Source of the DNA: Syntrophobacteraceae bacterium
GTDB taxonomy: Bacteria > Desulfobacterota > Syntrophobacteria > Syntrophobacterales > Syntrophobacteraceae
Assembly (NCBI GenBank): GCA_031292215.1
Contig: JARLHO010000108.1
Coordinates: 1 to 40,621 of the forward strand
Reading direction: 5' to 3'
DNA length: 40,621 nucleotides
The translations under genes were made by a program, and so were the position numbers. Positions 1-8,513 of this stretch are shown piece by piece (position 1 is the first letter of the stretch; each line of letters starts with the position of its first letter). The notes below the pieces were generated by a model. It saw nothing but the letters and a program-made list of their open reading frames with translations. It did not search any database and was not told where the DNA came from.

Positions 1-32
1 GTAAGCGTTCACCACGAAGCCCCATTTTTCCC

Positions 33-130
33 TTCGCGCTCTTTGTGTTCTTCGTGGTTGAATCCCGGTATTGCTCTCAGTTCAGACCTCCGGGTCAGTA
101 GCCAACCACGAAGAACACGAAGAGCACGAA
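33..130. repeat. Palindromic dispersed repeat, copy 1
   Basis: Two 27-base arms (33-59 and 104-130) are inverted copies with two mismatches; the right arm begins AACCACGAAGAACACGAAG. The arms enclose a 44-base loop. A shorter relative in the opposite orientation lies at 20831-20905 and shares the loop-side sequence GGCTACTG. I know the CACGAAGAACACGAAG motif as a common intergenic repeat in environmental bacterial genomes. The transcript could fold into a long hairpin. Confidence 0.8.
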
Positions 131-303
131 GGAAGAGCAAAGGTCGGGCTAAAAATCCCCGGCGGTTCTTCGTGGTGAACGATTGCTAATTTCCGCCCTC
201 CTCGGAAACATCCCCCGGAACACTTCCGTCCGGCCCAGACCGGGCGGCGTCCGGTTGCCCATCACCGAATGGCGGCAATCATCTGCGGTTTTACGTGAAC
301 CTT

Positions 304-432
304 GTCGAGGCTTCCCCCGAGGGCTTTTACCAGGAGCACCGTGGAAACCAGTTGCCGGCCCCGTATGACCGGCTTCCTGCTCGTTTGTGAGAAGGTTTTA
401 CCGGGCGGTGACCATATCGAGTTGTCCCGGGA
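304..432 (-). pseudogene. Remnant of a TolC/NodT-type outer-membrane efflux protein (C-terminal end)
   Basis: The minus strand reads QLDMVTAR, stop, NLLTNEQEA in one frame (about 427-380) and then VIRGRQLVSTVLLVKALGG in the next frame (about 370-310). Joined, this matches the last helix and terminal KALGGGW signature of RND-type outer-membrane factors. Two lesions are visible. A TAA stands where a Gln codon (CAA) is expected, and one extra G in the GG near 370 shifts the frame. The rest of the roughly 450-residue gene is absent and no RND pump subunits are nearby, so this is a relic. The family call rests on a short but characteristic stretch. Confidence 0.6.
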
Positions 433-696
433 GTCTGGGCAAGAAGCACGCCGAGGATGGATGGGATTTTCACTGCAATCTGCCTGTTGCGACATGGAAG
501 ATGAAGCGCAATTGTATGCAGACAGGTACCTGAGGAGCCGTTGGTGATGCCGATACCGATTTTCTTCTATCCGGACAAATAACGACAAGTCTCAGTGTGA
601 CTCGATTGGCTGTTGTAAGTGGCGATGTAAAAGGATAGAAGTGGATCGTAGCGTAGCCGGATACAAAATGAGGCCCCACCTAACAAGGAGTTTTGC

Positions 697-3459
697 GTGG
701 AATACACTCCTTATCAGCAAGAGGCAATCGACCACCTGGACGGGAACCTTCAGATCATTGCCTGTGCCGGTTCCGGCAAAACTCAGGTAATCTCCCAACG
801 GATCGTAAATATCCTTCGTGAAAAAGGTCCTTCGGGGATAGAGCCGGCCAACATTGTCGCCTTCACATTTACAGACAAGGCTGCAGGAGAGCTAAAAGAC
901 CGCATCCACAAACTCGCGCGGGAGCAACTGGCATCAGAGTGCGGGTTTGCCGAGATGTATGTGGGCACAATCCATGGTTTCTGCCTCGACATGCTCCAAA
1001 AATACCTCTTCAAGTTCTTGAAGTACAGCGTGATAAGCGACGTTCAACAGCGGCTCCTGATTGACCGGTACTCTAGAGAATCGGGCATGTCCGACCTTGC
1101 AACCACGACAGGCCGCAAACTTCAGCGCTGGAAGGACTCTAAGCTCTACCAGAAAGTGCTTTCGATGATACGCGAGGTTCAAATTGATGAGGTTGCGCTG
1201 GGGGCGCACCCGATCCTATCGGCTCTCGCAAAATACCATGCGCTTCTGGATAAAAAGAGATACCTGGATTATAGCCGCATCTTGTTAGAGGCGGTAACAG
1301 CTTTGCGTGATAACGAAGTACTCCGTGAAAAAATAGATGTTAGGGTCAAATATTTGGTTGTTGATGAATATCAGGACGTGAATCCTCTGCAGGAAATCCT
1401 CATAAGGCAACTTCATGACCTTGGCGCACAGTTGTGCGTAGTAGGTGATGACGATCAAACGATTTATCGGTGGAATGGCAGCGATAGTGACAACATACTG
1501 ACCTTTTCCAAAAGATATCCGGGTGTGCGCAAGGTCCATCTGACAGAAAATTTTCGCAGCAGCAGAGGAATAGTTGAAACCGGTAAGAGCGTTATTGAAA
1601 GGAATGCTACACGATTGCCAAAGGACATGATCAGCAGGGACAAACAGCGATTTGTCCCTGGGGATATACTGAGTTTACGGTTTGCCGGCCCCAGTCTTGA
1701 GGCAAATTGGATTGTCGAAAAGATTACGAATATGAGAGGAGTTCCGTTTGAGGAAGATGGCATAACTCGCGGGCTTTCATGGAAGGACTGCGCCATCCTT
1801 TTGCGTAGCGTTAGAGGGAGCGCATTGCCCATAATCGAGGCGCTTCGCGCCGAAAATGTCCCCTATATTGTCAAGGGGATGACCGGCCTTTTCGATACGC
1901 ATGAGGTGCAGGCGGCCGCCGCCATTTTCGACTATCTTGCAAACGATATAGATCGTGAAACCGTAATAGGTTTGTGGAATACCGCGAACCTGGGGCTTTC
2001 GCCGGAGAAGATCGTATCGGCCGTTGCCATGCTCGATCAGCGCAAGCTCTCCTGGATTGGAGAGTGGCGGAGGTCGCTTTACTCGATACAGAGAACTTTC
2101 CTCGATTTCCTGAAAGCCATTGGTCTCCGGGAAGAAGCCGTTCCGGACGGCTGCAGCGGCCATGGCAGCGGCCATCGGCCACGCGGGGAGATTGTCTATT
2201 ACAACCTGGGTAAGTTCAGCCAACTCATTTCCGACTACGAGTCGGTGAACTTCAATCTCGACCCCGCCAACCTGTATAAAGGATTTGCAGGATTTCTACG
2301 CTATCAGGCCGCGCAGTATTATCCGGAAGGCTGGGAGGGCGCCGGATTTGCCTTACCCGATGCGGTGCAGGTAATGACTGTCCATCAGGCGAAGGGCATG
2401 GAGTTTCCGCTGGTCTTCATCCCGAATCTATTGAGGAATCGTTTTCCATCGAAGAAGCAGGGCGGGCGGAAATGGTCCCATGTGATTCCACGTGTAGCGG
2501 TAATTGGCGCCGCTCGCTATGATGGTTGCGAGGAAGACGAGCGCAGGCTGTTCTACGTCGCTTTGACCAGGAGCAAGAAATACCTGTATTGCTCCTGGGC
2601 GCCGGAATCGTCAGGGGGGTTATATGTCCGGCAGTCCCAATTCGTTCGTGAAGTCACAGCCCCCTCCTGTGTCCTTACTCGCGAGCCCGCTGGTGTAGCA
2701 ATGGAGAGAATTCCTCCTCAGGCAGCCACAGAAGAAGCTGAAGTCATCCTTACCTTCAGTGAGCTCAAATATTTCTACGAATGCCCGTACCAGTTCAAAC
2801 TCCGTTTTATGTACGGCTTCAACCCCGGCTTCCATGAAAAGATCGGCTTTGGCAAGTCTTTGCACGACGCCTTAGCCGAGGCGCATCGCAAAGCGCTTGA
2901 CGGTCAATATTTGAAGCCGGCTGATGTCCCTCATCTGCTCGATACACATTTCCATCTTCCGTACGCTTGGCGGAGGCTAACGGACGATATGCGCCGACAG
3001 GCCGAAAGAGCTTTGCGGCGCTACCTTGGTGAGAATAGCGCGGTAATGGACAAGGTCGAATTTGCCGAGCAGGCGATAGAACTAAGGCTCGCCGAAGGAA
3101 TTGTCGTTCATGGTAGAATCGACCTTATCCGTCGCACTGACACTAGTGAGGTGAGCATTATCGATTTTAAATCAACCGAGCGGTCCCGGGAAGAAGAGAT
3201 TACCCGGGAACAGCTTCGCATTTATGCTTTGGGCTATCAGCATATTACGGGCAACAGGGCCGATTTGGTAGAGATATATAACCTCGACAGGGGGGCGCGG
3301 GCGACAGTTCGCGAGTTGGTAGACGATGCGATGCTCCAGCAGACCGAGAAAGCAATAGTGGCTGCCGGAAGGGAGATTAAAAGTGGTGATCTTCGACGGA
3401 AAAAGCTTTGTCCGGGGTGTGACTTCCAGGGGATTTGCCGTAGCGATATCAAGGCTTAG
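697..3459 (+). CDS. UvrD/Rep-family DNA helicase fused to a PD-(D/E)XK nuclease with an Fe-S cluster
   Basis: This is a superfamily 1A 3'-5' DNA helicase of 920 residues. The Walker A motif ACAGSGKT is at residues 22-29, Walker B is VDEYQDVN, and motif III is GDDDQTIYRWNG. The C-terminal third is a RecB/AddB-type nuclease domain with GRIDLI, then IIDFKST, then a QLRIYALGY motif. A Cys in YECPYQF plus the terminal cluster CPGCDFQGIC look like the four ligands of an AddB/Cas4-type 4Fe-4S cluster. The start is GTG, with AAGGAG seven bases upstream. It stands alone with no AddA/RecC-like partner, so it probably works in DNA repair or defence as a single-chain helicase-nuclease. The family call is firm and the biological role is open. 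Confidence 0.9.
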   Translation: MEYTPYQQEAIDHLDGNLQIIACAGSGKTQVISQRIVNILREKGPSGIEPANIVAFTFTDKAAGELKDRIHKLAREQLASECGFAEMYVGTIHGFCLDMLQKYLFKFLKYSVISDVQQRLLIDRYSRESGMSDLATTTGRKLQRWKDSKLYQKVLSMIREVQIDEVALGAHPILSALAKYHALLDKKRYLDYSRILLEAVTALRDNEVLREKIDVRVKYLVVDEYQDVNPLQEILIRQLHDLGAQLCVVGDDDQTIYRWNGSDSDNILTFSKRYPGVRKVHLTENFRSSRGIVETGKSVIERNATRLPKDMISRDKQRFVPGDILSLRFAGPSLEANWIVEKITNMRGVPFEEDGITRGLSWKDCAILLRSVRGSALPIIEALRAENVPYIVKGMTGLFDTHEVQAAAAIFDYLANDIDRETVIGLWNTANLGLSPEKIVSAVAMLDQRKLSWIGEWRRSLYSIQRTFLDFLKAIGLREEAVPDGCSGHGSGHRPRGEIVYYNLGKFSQLISDYESVNFNLDPANLYKGFAGFLRYQAAQYYPEGWEGAGFALPDAVQVMTVHQAKGMEFPLVFIPNLLRNRFPSKKQGGRKWSHVIPRVAVIGAARYDGCEEDERRLFYVALTRSKKYLYCSWAPESSGGLYVRQSQFVREVTAPSCVLTREPAGVAMERIPPQAATEEAEVILTFSELKYFYECPYQFKLRFMYGFNPGFHEKIGFGKSLHDALAEAHRKALDGQYLKPADVPHLLDTHFHLPYAWRRLTDDMRRQAERALRRYLGENSAVMDKVEFAEQAIELRLAEGIVVHGRIDLIRRTDTSEVSIIDFKSTERSREEEITREQLRIYALGYQHITGNRADLVEIYNLDRGARATVRELVDDAMLQQTEKAIVAAGREIKSGDLRRKKLCPGCDFQGICRSDIKA

Positions 3460-3541
3460 GGCTTGTCCGTAAATAAACATTCTCACAATCGGGCTGCCAG
3501 GACCTCATCTTGAATCTGCTAATGAATCTGAGAAAGTTTAC

Positions 3542-4372
3542 TCATCGCTCCAGCTTATTCTTTTGTTCATAGGACTGCGCGAGTTCCTTGCGGGGTCTTC
3601 CCGTGCAACCGTTCTTTATCATAAGAATCTCCGCCAATACCGAAAAAGCAACTTCTTCCGGGGACATGTCGCAGATATCAAGACCTACGGGCGTATGCAC
3701 TTGCATAAGCAAGTCTTTGCTTATGCCTTCATCTTCGAGCTGGCGGAACATCTCCTTCGATTTTTTTGCGCTGCCGAGCATTCCGACATAGGTGAAATTT
3801 TTTTGCAGCGCCCCTTTGAGAGCGGACTTGTCCTGCGTATGGGTCGGCGCGCAACACAGATAATAGGCGCCATCGGGAATCCGTTCCTTTATGATGGCTT
3901 CCTCAGGCGTCTGGCACCGTATAAAATGATCCGCCGTCTCGACCGCCTTTCCGATGAGCTCGGGCCCGCGATTGTCGATAAGTATCGTAGTAAATTTCAA
4001 GAACTTCGCCAGACGCAAAACGGCGCCACCGACGTGGCCGGCGCCACAGACGACAAGCCGTGGTTCGGGGGCTGCCACCTCCACGAATAAGCTGACTTTG
4101 AAACTGCATCCCAAGCCAGGCTCTTCATAGTCGGGGGTGTGCACATATCGTTTAAAAAAGCTCTCCTTGTCCCTGATCGCCCTTGCCGCATCCTCTATCG
4201 CCTGGCATTCCATCCGACCGCCGCCTATCGTCCCGAAAGTAGTCCCGTCTTCGAGCAACAGCATCTTTTTGCCCACTTTGAAAGGGGACGCGCCTTCAGT
4301 TTCGGCTACAGTCAAGACCGCATAGGAAATCCCGGCTCTCCTTGCCTTCAGTTGTTCCCGCAGGATTTCCAT
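3542..4372 (-). CDS. XdhC/CoxI family molybdoenzyme maturation factor
   Basis: The 276-residue protein has the two-part XdhC layout. The N-terminal XdhC/CoxI domain carries the FGTIGGGRMECQAIE motif. The C-terminal Rossmann domain begins at RLVVCGAGHVGGAVLR and continues to ILIDNR. Family members bind and sulfurate molybdenum cofactor before its insertion into xanthine dehydrogenase-type hydroxylases. The start is ATG with GGGAGA upstream. It follows the ccdA-like gene on the same strand after 73 bases and converges on the helicase. No molybdenum hydroxylase is in the window, so its client enzyme is unknown. Confidence 0.88.
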   Translation of the reverse strand: MEILREQLKARRAGISYAVLTVAETEGASPFKVGKKMLLLEDGTTFGTIGGGRMECQAIEDAARAIRDKESFFKRYVHTPDYEEPGLGCSFKVSLFVEVAAPEPRLVVCGAGHVGGAVLRLAKFLKFTTILIDNRGPELIGKAVETADHFIRCQTPEEAIIKERIPDGAYYLCCAPTHTQDKSALKGALQKNFTYVGMLGSAKKSKEMFRQLEDEGISKDLLMQVHTPVGLDICDMSPEEVAFSVLAEILMIKNGCTGRPRKELAQSYEQKNKLER

Positions 4373-4445
4373 GTACTCTCCCTTTCTCTTGAGATGTGCG
4401 GGTATCGGGCTCCAATTTGCGAATATACTCCCATGATATCCGCCC

Positions 4446-5156
4446 TCAAGACGTGCCCAGGAAGGGATGGATTACAAAGTAGATGCCCAGGATGCCTATT
4501 GCTATTGCGGCGCACTTCTTGAACCAGCGGCTTCCCTCATGATATGAACTGCTCTCCAGGAGTTTCCTGACCTTGGCGGTCGAACTTCCTGCTACGGCAA
4601 TGGGTATGCAATGACCGATACCGAAAAGCACGATGTAGATTATCCCGATCAAAACCTTTTGCTGAATCGTGATGATAGCTAGTATGGGGGCAATAAAACC
4701 GAAGGTGCAGGAACCGGATAGAATACCGTAGGCCAGCCCCAGGACAAATGCTCCGGTTAGACCTTTGATTTTGATCCTGCCCATCAGGCTCCCGGACATG
4801 GAGCATTTCGAAACCCCCCAGATATCCAGGGCGATCCAGAGGAGAAGCGCACCCACCAAAATGGTCCAGTAGGGGCTGACTTGCCCCAGCATCGAACCGA
4901 GCAGCGAGCAGATAATTCCCAGAGTGGCGATGGTTATAAAGAGTCCGATACTGAAAATGACCGCGCAAAGCGCCGCGTCTTTTGTCTCAAGCGCTCTTTC
5001 CTGCCCCGCCACGTAGCTTACGATGAGCGGGATGGATGCTATGTGGCACGGACTAAGGGCTACGCTCACCATTCCCCAAAGAAGGCAACCCACCGCGCCG
5101 ATAAATAAATCGCCCATCATCCAGGCGTTTATGGTCAAAAAAACATGATCGAGCAT
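4446..5156 (-). CDS. CcdA-type thiol:disulfide transmembrane protein
   Basis: The 236-residue polytopic membrane protein has about six hydrophobic segments. The two redox cysteines typical of CcdA/DsbD-beta appear in VALSPCHIASIPLIV (first segment) and GSCTFGFIAPIL (fourth segment). Such proteins carry electrons from cytoplasmic thioredoxin across the membrane to periplasmic thiol proteins. A strong GGAGG lies five bases before the ATG. A thioredoxin-like remnant lies just upstream on the same strand. CcdA plus thioredoxin genes are frequent passengers of arsenic-resistance operons, and an ACR3 fragment lies 0.9 kb away. Confidence 0.85.
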   Translation of the reverse strand: MLDHVFLTINAWMMGDLFIGAVGCLLWGMVSVALSPCHIASIPLIVSYVAGQERALETKDAALCAVIFSIGLFITIATLGIICSLLGSMLGQVSPYWTILVGALLLWIALDIWGVSKCSMSGSLMGRIKIKGLTGAFVLGLAYGILSGSCTFGFIAPILAIITIQQKVLIGIIYIVLFGIGHCIPIAVAGSSTAKVRKLLESSSYHEGSRWFKKCAAIAIGILGIYFVIHPFLGTS

Positions 5157-5202
5157 CTTACCTCCTTTGGCCGACGGAACAGAAAAACCGGCGACAAGAC
5201 CG

Positions 5203-5376
5203 CTATTTGACTCCCGGACTCTCCAGCTTCGAAATGACAGCTCCCTGCCCCATCACACCCTTGTCACGATATATCTTGTCGCCGTTGCTGTCAGCAAGAA
5301 GATCCGGGTAGCCATTCAATTGAGGCCGCGTAAGCGTCTCATCGGTCGTAGATAATGCCTTTATGGAAAATGACAT
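5203..5376 (-). pseudogene. Short thioredoxin-like C-terminal remnant upstream of ccdA
   Basis: This 57-codon minus-strand frame (ATG at 5376, TAG at 5203-5205) contains NGYPDLLADSNGDKIYRDKG followed by an amphipathic tail ending SKLESPGVK. This resembles the cis-Pro strand, beta-hairpin and last helix of thioredoxin-fold proteins (pattern G-Y-P-T-L-L-F-L-D-x-x-G-K-E-I-x-R). The CXXC half is absent, and an in-frame TAA stands immediately before the ATG. It ends 46 bases before the ccdA start, where a partner thioredoxin gene would be expected. It could instead be a chance frame. Confidence 0.4.
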
Positions 5377-5715
5377 TTACAGATCGCAATTCACAAATTT
5401 AATTGGACCGATTGGCGCTTCACGTAAGAGCTGCGACTAAACCGATCATATGAACTATCCAACAGTTATTTCCGCTCATTACTCCCCATTTGAGAAGCCG
5501 CCGCCGGTGGCGCTGTCCCGGAGGAGCGCGGTTGGCCTATTTGCCAACAAAAAGGCGCCCGGCAGCCCACATTTGCGTCGGAGAATATCAGATTCCAGCT
5601 ATCCATTCAAGGCATTAATTGAAGCGCGCGGGTAGCCCACGGAGTACGGCCAATCCCGCTGCAACCGGAAAGAAGCTCTGTTTTCGGGCTTTCCCGGTTG
5701 TTACATGGATTAATA
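5377..5715. other. Gene-free stretch between the thioredoxin-like remnant and the orphan promoter
   Basis: No frame here resembles a known protein on either strand, and no strong repeat was seen. It probably consists of decayed sequence in the same broken accessory zone. Confidence 0.5.
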
Positions 5716-5744
5716 TTGACGACTGTCGATCTATTGGGTATATT
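5716..5744 (+). promoter_or_regulatory. Sigma-70-type promoter candidate
   Basis: TTGACG (5716-5721) and TATATT (5739-5744) are separated by exactly 17 bases, each one mismatch from consensus. No intact gene follows. The first recognisable coding sequence downstream is the chrA fragment at 5828. It may be the surviving promoter of a lost gene. Confidence 0.55.
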
Positions 5745-5827
5745 GTCGCTTATGAATGTAGATGGGAGGAGCCCGGATGCTCCAATGCGTGAAAATCATG
5801 AAAGCTCTTTGCGCTCCAGTGAAATAG

Positions 5828-6054
5828 CTGCCACCGGCGCCTATGGGCGCTCTAATCGCCACCCTGTGCCTCTTCGCGCCTGCTTTTGTCCTCATGGGCG
5901 TGCTTTCCCATGAATATGCCAGGCTCAAGGGGGGGCGGCGCTTTCAGGATTTCCTCGCGAGAGTGACTCCGGCCGTGGTGGGGCTGGCGATAAGCGCTGC
6001 CGTGCTCCTTCTCCCCGGCGCCCTTGGCCACCCCGCGGGTTGGGCGCTTAAGGT
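5828..6054 (+). pseudogene. Fragment of a ChrA chromate transporter
   Basis: The plus frame reads LPPAPMGALIATLCLFAPAF and goes on through LMGVLSHEYARLKGG, FQDFLARVTPAVVGLAISA and VLLLPGAL. This matches the segment of ChrA half-domains where G-A-L-x-A-T-L-x-F-x-P-x-F is followed by a short cytosolic loop and A-x-x-x-A-V-V-G-L. Only about 70 of the usual 180-400 residues remain. A TAG precedes the fragment in frame at the 5' side. At the 3' side similarity stops near 6050, where a reversed ACR3 fragment begins. Confidence 0.6.
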
Positions 6055-6191
6055 CGCCGACTGCTCATAGGTTGCGCCCACCTTTATCGAAAGGAAAAAG
6101 GTGACAAAGACATCGCCACGAAATAGATGCAAAGCGGAATAGCCACCCGAATAACATCTACCGGTAATTGAATCTTTTTCCCTTCAAGTTC
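6046..6191 (-). pseudogene. Fragment of an ACR3-family arsenite efflux permease, frameshifted
   Basis: The minus strand reads KKIQLPVDVIRVAIPLCIYF-VAM down to 6111, then in the next frame FVTFFLSIKVGATYEQSATLS down to 6046. This reproduces the ACR3 stretch Q-L-P-L-D-V-x-R-I-A-I-P-L-x-I-Y-F followed by K-x-G-A-x-Y-E-x-x-A-T-L-S. The break fits loss of one T in the run at about 6107-6109. The expected continuation (F-T-A-A-S-N-N-F-E) is missing because the sequence changes to the chrA fragment at 6045-6054. The N-terminal two thirds are also gone. Confidence 0.75.
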
Positions 6192-6337
6192 CCCTGTGTC
6201 TTCTCCGACAGACACTGCATGCGACGAATTTTCCCTCCACCGGGGATGCAAAGGGGGCCGGCAGCCGGACAAAACGCGCTACGCGTTGCCGCACGGGCGC
6301 ACACATCATTTTATATGGGGAATAGGGTTTGGACATC

Positions 6338-8314
6338 ATGGCATCTCAGAAGGCAATTTCGTTTGGAGGTATTTTATTTTGTGCCATTACAGCGCTGCTT
6401 TGTTTGTCTTGTAGACCCGTATCGGCCCTGGAATCGATTTCAACGCCGATCCTTACATCGATGCCCAATTTCAGAGACCTTGCGGGAATCTCCGCTCTCT
6501 ACGGGGAACCGGCTATGCCGACACGACCAGCCACGATGGCGTGATGCGAACGGGGGGCTTTTATCGTACCGATGCCCTGAGCAGTCTCAGCACCGCCGAC
6601 ACGAAGACCCTCTCGTCACTCGATATCGGACGCGACATCGACCTGCGAGCCCCCTCGGAAATCGCCTCGGCACGCGACCGCGTGCCCCCCGGCATGATCT
6701 ATACCAATATCAATATATACGGCGCCCCCGATGCGCCGCCGCAACCGCCGCTCACCGCCCCGACCTCCGCGGCGGTCGACTACATGGAGGGGCTCTATCA
6801 CAATTTTGTCGCCAGTCCTGTCGAGCGATCGGCGTTTCGAACGGTTTTGCTCGCCCTGGCGACCGACCCCACGGCCGATCTCTACCACCGTTCGGCGGGC
6901 AAGGACCGCACTGGATGGACCTCGGCCATTCTGCAAAGCATAGCCGGCGTCTCGCAGGCGACCATCATGAAGGATTACGTGGCCACCAACCTCTACACGG
7001 CCGCCCTCATACAATCGACGAAGGCGCAGATCCTGGCGGCGGACCCGAACGCGAACGCGGCGGCCCTCGATCTCGTTTCGGGAGTCGAACCCGACTACCT
7101 CCAGACCTCGCTCGATCAAGTGAGCGCTTTGTACGGGTCGATGAACGCCTATTTGACACGGGGATTGGGGCTCACGCAGGCCGACTCTACGTTCTTCGCG
7201 CAAAGATGGTCTACTATCGGACGTTGCCCGGACAAAGCGGCTGTACGGGAAACCGCGCCAACGGCGCAGCGCTTCTCAACGCGCTGCAAAACTCGCCCCT
7301 CTCGGGCCACTACACCGCCTACAACTTCTACCTGCAGTCGGCCGTGGACGCCGGCACGCTGGGAGGAGTCCAAAACCAGGTCGGCGGCCAGGTCTACGCC
7401 GATGCCGCTTCTTTTCTGCTGCGCCGGTCGCAGTGGATCGACCAGGCGATCGCGCCCTATGCGAGTGGCCGCGATCTCGAAGAAGGGCAGACACGTGTCT
7501 GGATGTCGGGCCTCGGGGGCGGATTTTGGACCGGGGGGTCCGCGGACGCCGCCTCCAGCACCGAAAACGACGCCGGCACGCTCGAAGGCATCACCCGCCG
7601 GTTCAACGATCGACTCAGCGGCGATGTGGGTTTCGGCTATGAGTGGGGTTCGGTCGGAAGCGCCGGGGGCAGCGCCTCTCCGGATACGTTTCTGGCAACC
7701 CTGGGCGGGCGCTACGGGATTTCAAGTCTCGATGCCGGTCCCTTCGTCACGGCCCGCGCCGATGTGGGCTCGGTCCACTATGAAAGCACGCGCGTGCTCA
7801 ACGCCGGCCTGGGGGATGCAAACGGGAACACCGACGGCGCCTTTTACGGCGGCCTGGCAGGTGTGGGAGACCTCCTGCGCTTTGCTCCACTTACTTTCAC
7901 GCTGCAAACGGGGGTTCGCGTCTCCGGAGTGCACCTGGGCGGATTCAACGAGAACGGCAGCGAACTCGCCCTGGACGTCAACGGAATCGACAAAACCTAT
8001 TCCAGCCTCTTGTTCAACCTGGGTGTAAGCCTGGACCCTCGGCAGCTGGGCGCCTGGACCATAACGCCGGCCCTTTCTCTTGGCTACGAGCGGGGGTGCT
8101 CGCAAATCCCCGGGTCCAAAGCACCGGAACGCTTTACGGCTACTCGGTGAGCCAGTATTCGGCCTTTGACAGCCGCGACCTGGCCGAAGCCGGTTTCAAC
8201 CTCGAGGCCCGTCGCGGTGCCTTCCTGGTAAAAACCGGCTTCGGCGCTTTGATGGGAGGGGCTGCCGAAAGCGGCGGCATCGATGGACAGGCGGCCATTA
8301 GCTACAGATTCTAA
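6338..8314 (+). pseudogene. Tyrosine-phosphatase domain/autotransporter fusion, broken by three frameshifts
   Basis: The gene starts at ATG 6338 with a signal peptide ending VSA, then MPNFRDLAG, the opening motif of bacterial Y_phosphatase3-type tyrosine phosphatases. Continuity requires three changes of frame: at the G4 run 6503-6506 (to YGGTGYADTTSHDGVMRTG), at the A3 run 7202-7204 (to KMVYYRTLPGQSG) and at the G5 run 8092-8096 (to RVLANPRVQSTGTLYGYS). Each fits loss of one base. The phosphatase signature reads HRSAGKDRTG, with Arg (CGT, 6889-6891) in place of the catalytic Cys. From about 7480 onwards there is an autotransporter beta-barrel ending in SYRF with a terminal Phe. Intact, it would have encoded about 660 residues exposed or released at the cell surface. 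Sequencing error in the homopolymers is the main alternative for the shifts. Confidence 0.85.
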
Positions 8315-8464
8315 AAGGAGCAACGATGGATATCTGGCGCTGTCCAATCGGCAGTCGCCGTCTAAATATGAGGTAGACCCAACAGTCGTGTCACCAGGGG
8401 CCATTTCGACGACTTTAAATCCTTAACCGATACGGACCGGCGGCCGGTCAAACCAACGCACCGG

Positions 8465-8495
8465 CCCCCGGATAAACATCGGCCCGCCCCGGGGG
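8465..8495 (-). terminator. GC hairpin downstream of the ior operon
   Basis: CCCCCGG (8465-8471) pairs with CCGGGGG (8489-8495) around a 17-base loop, about 20 bases past the last gene of the operon. There is no T tract, so it would be an atypical intrinsic terminator or an RNA 3'-end stabiliser. Confidence 0.35.
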
Positions 8496-8513
8496 AAAAG
8501 CCGCACGTCCGCC

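Noticed and set aside
5450-5635. 61-codon plus-strand frame near the orphan promoter
   Set aside because: No motif, no ribosome-binding site, and it lies upstream of the promoter.
6079-6103. CACCTTT/AAAGGTG hairpin as a terminator
   Set aside because: It lies within the ACR3 remnant coding sequence and lacks a T tract; probably coincidental.
6616-7203. 195-codon minus-strand frame inside the phosphatase-autotransporter gene
   Set aside because: It is an antisense artefact of GC-rich coding DNA; the plus strand has clear homology.
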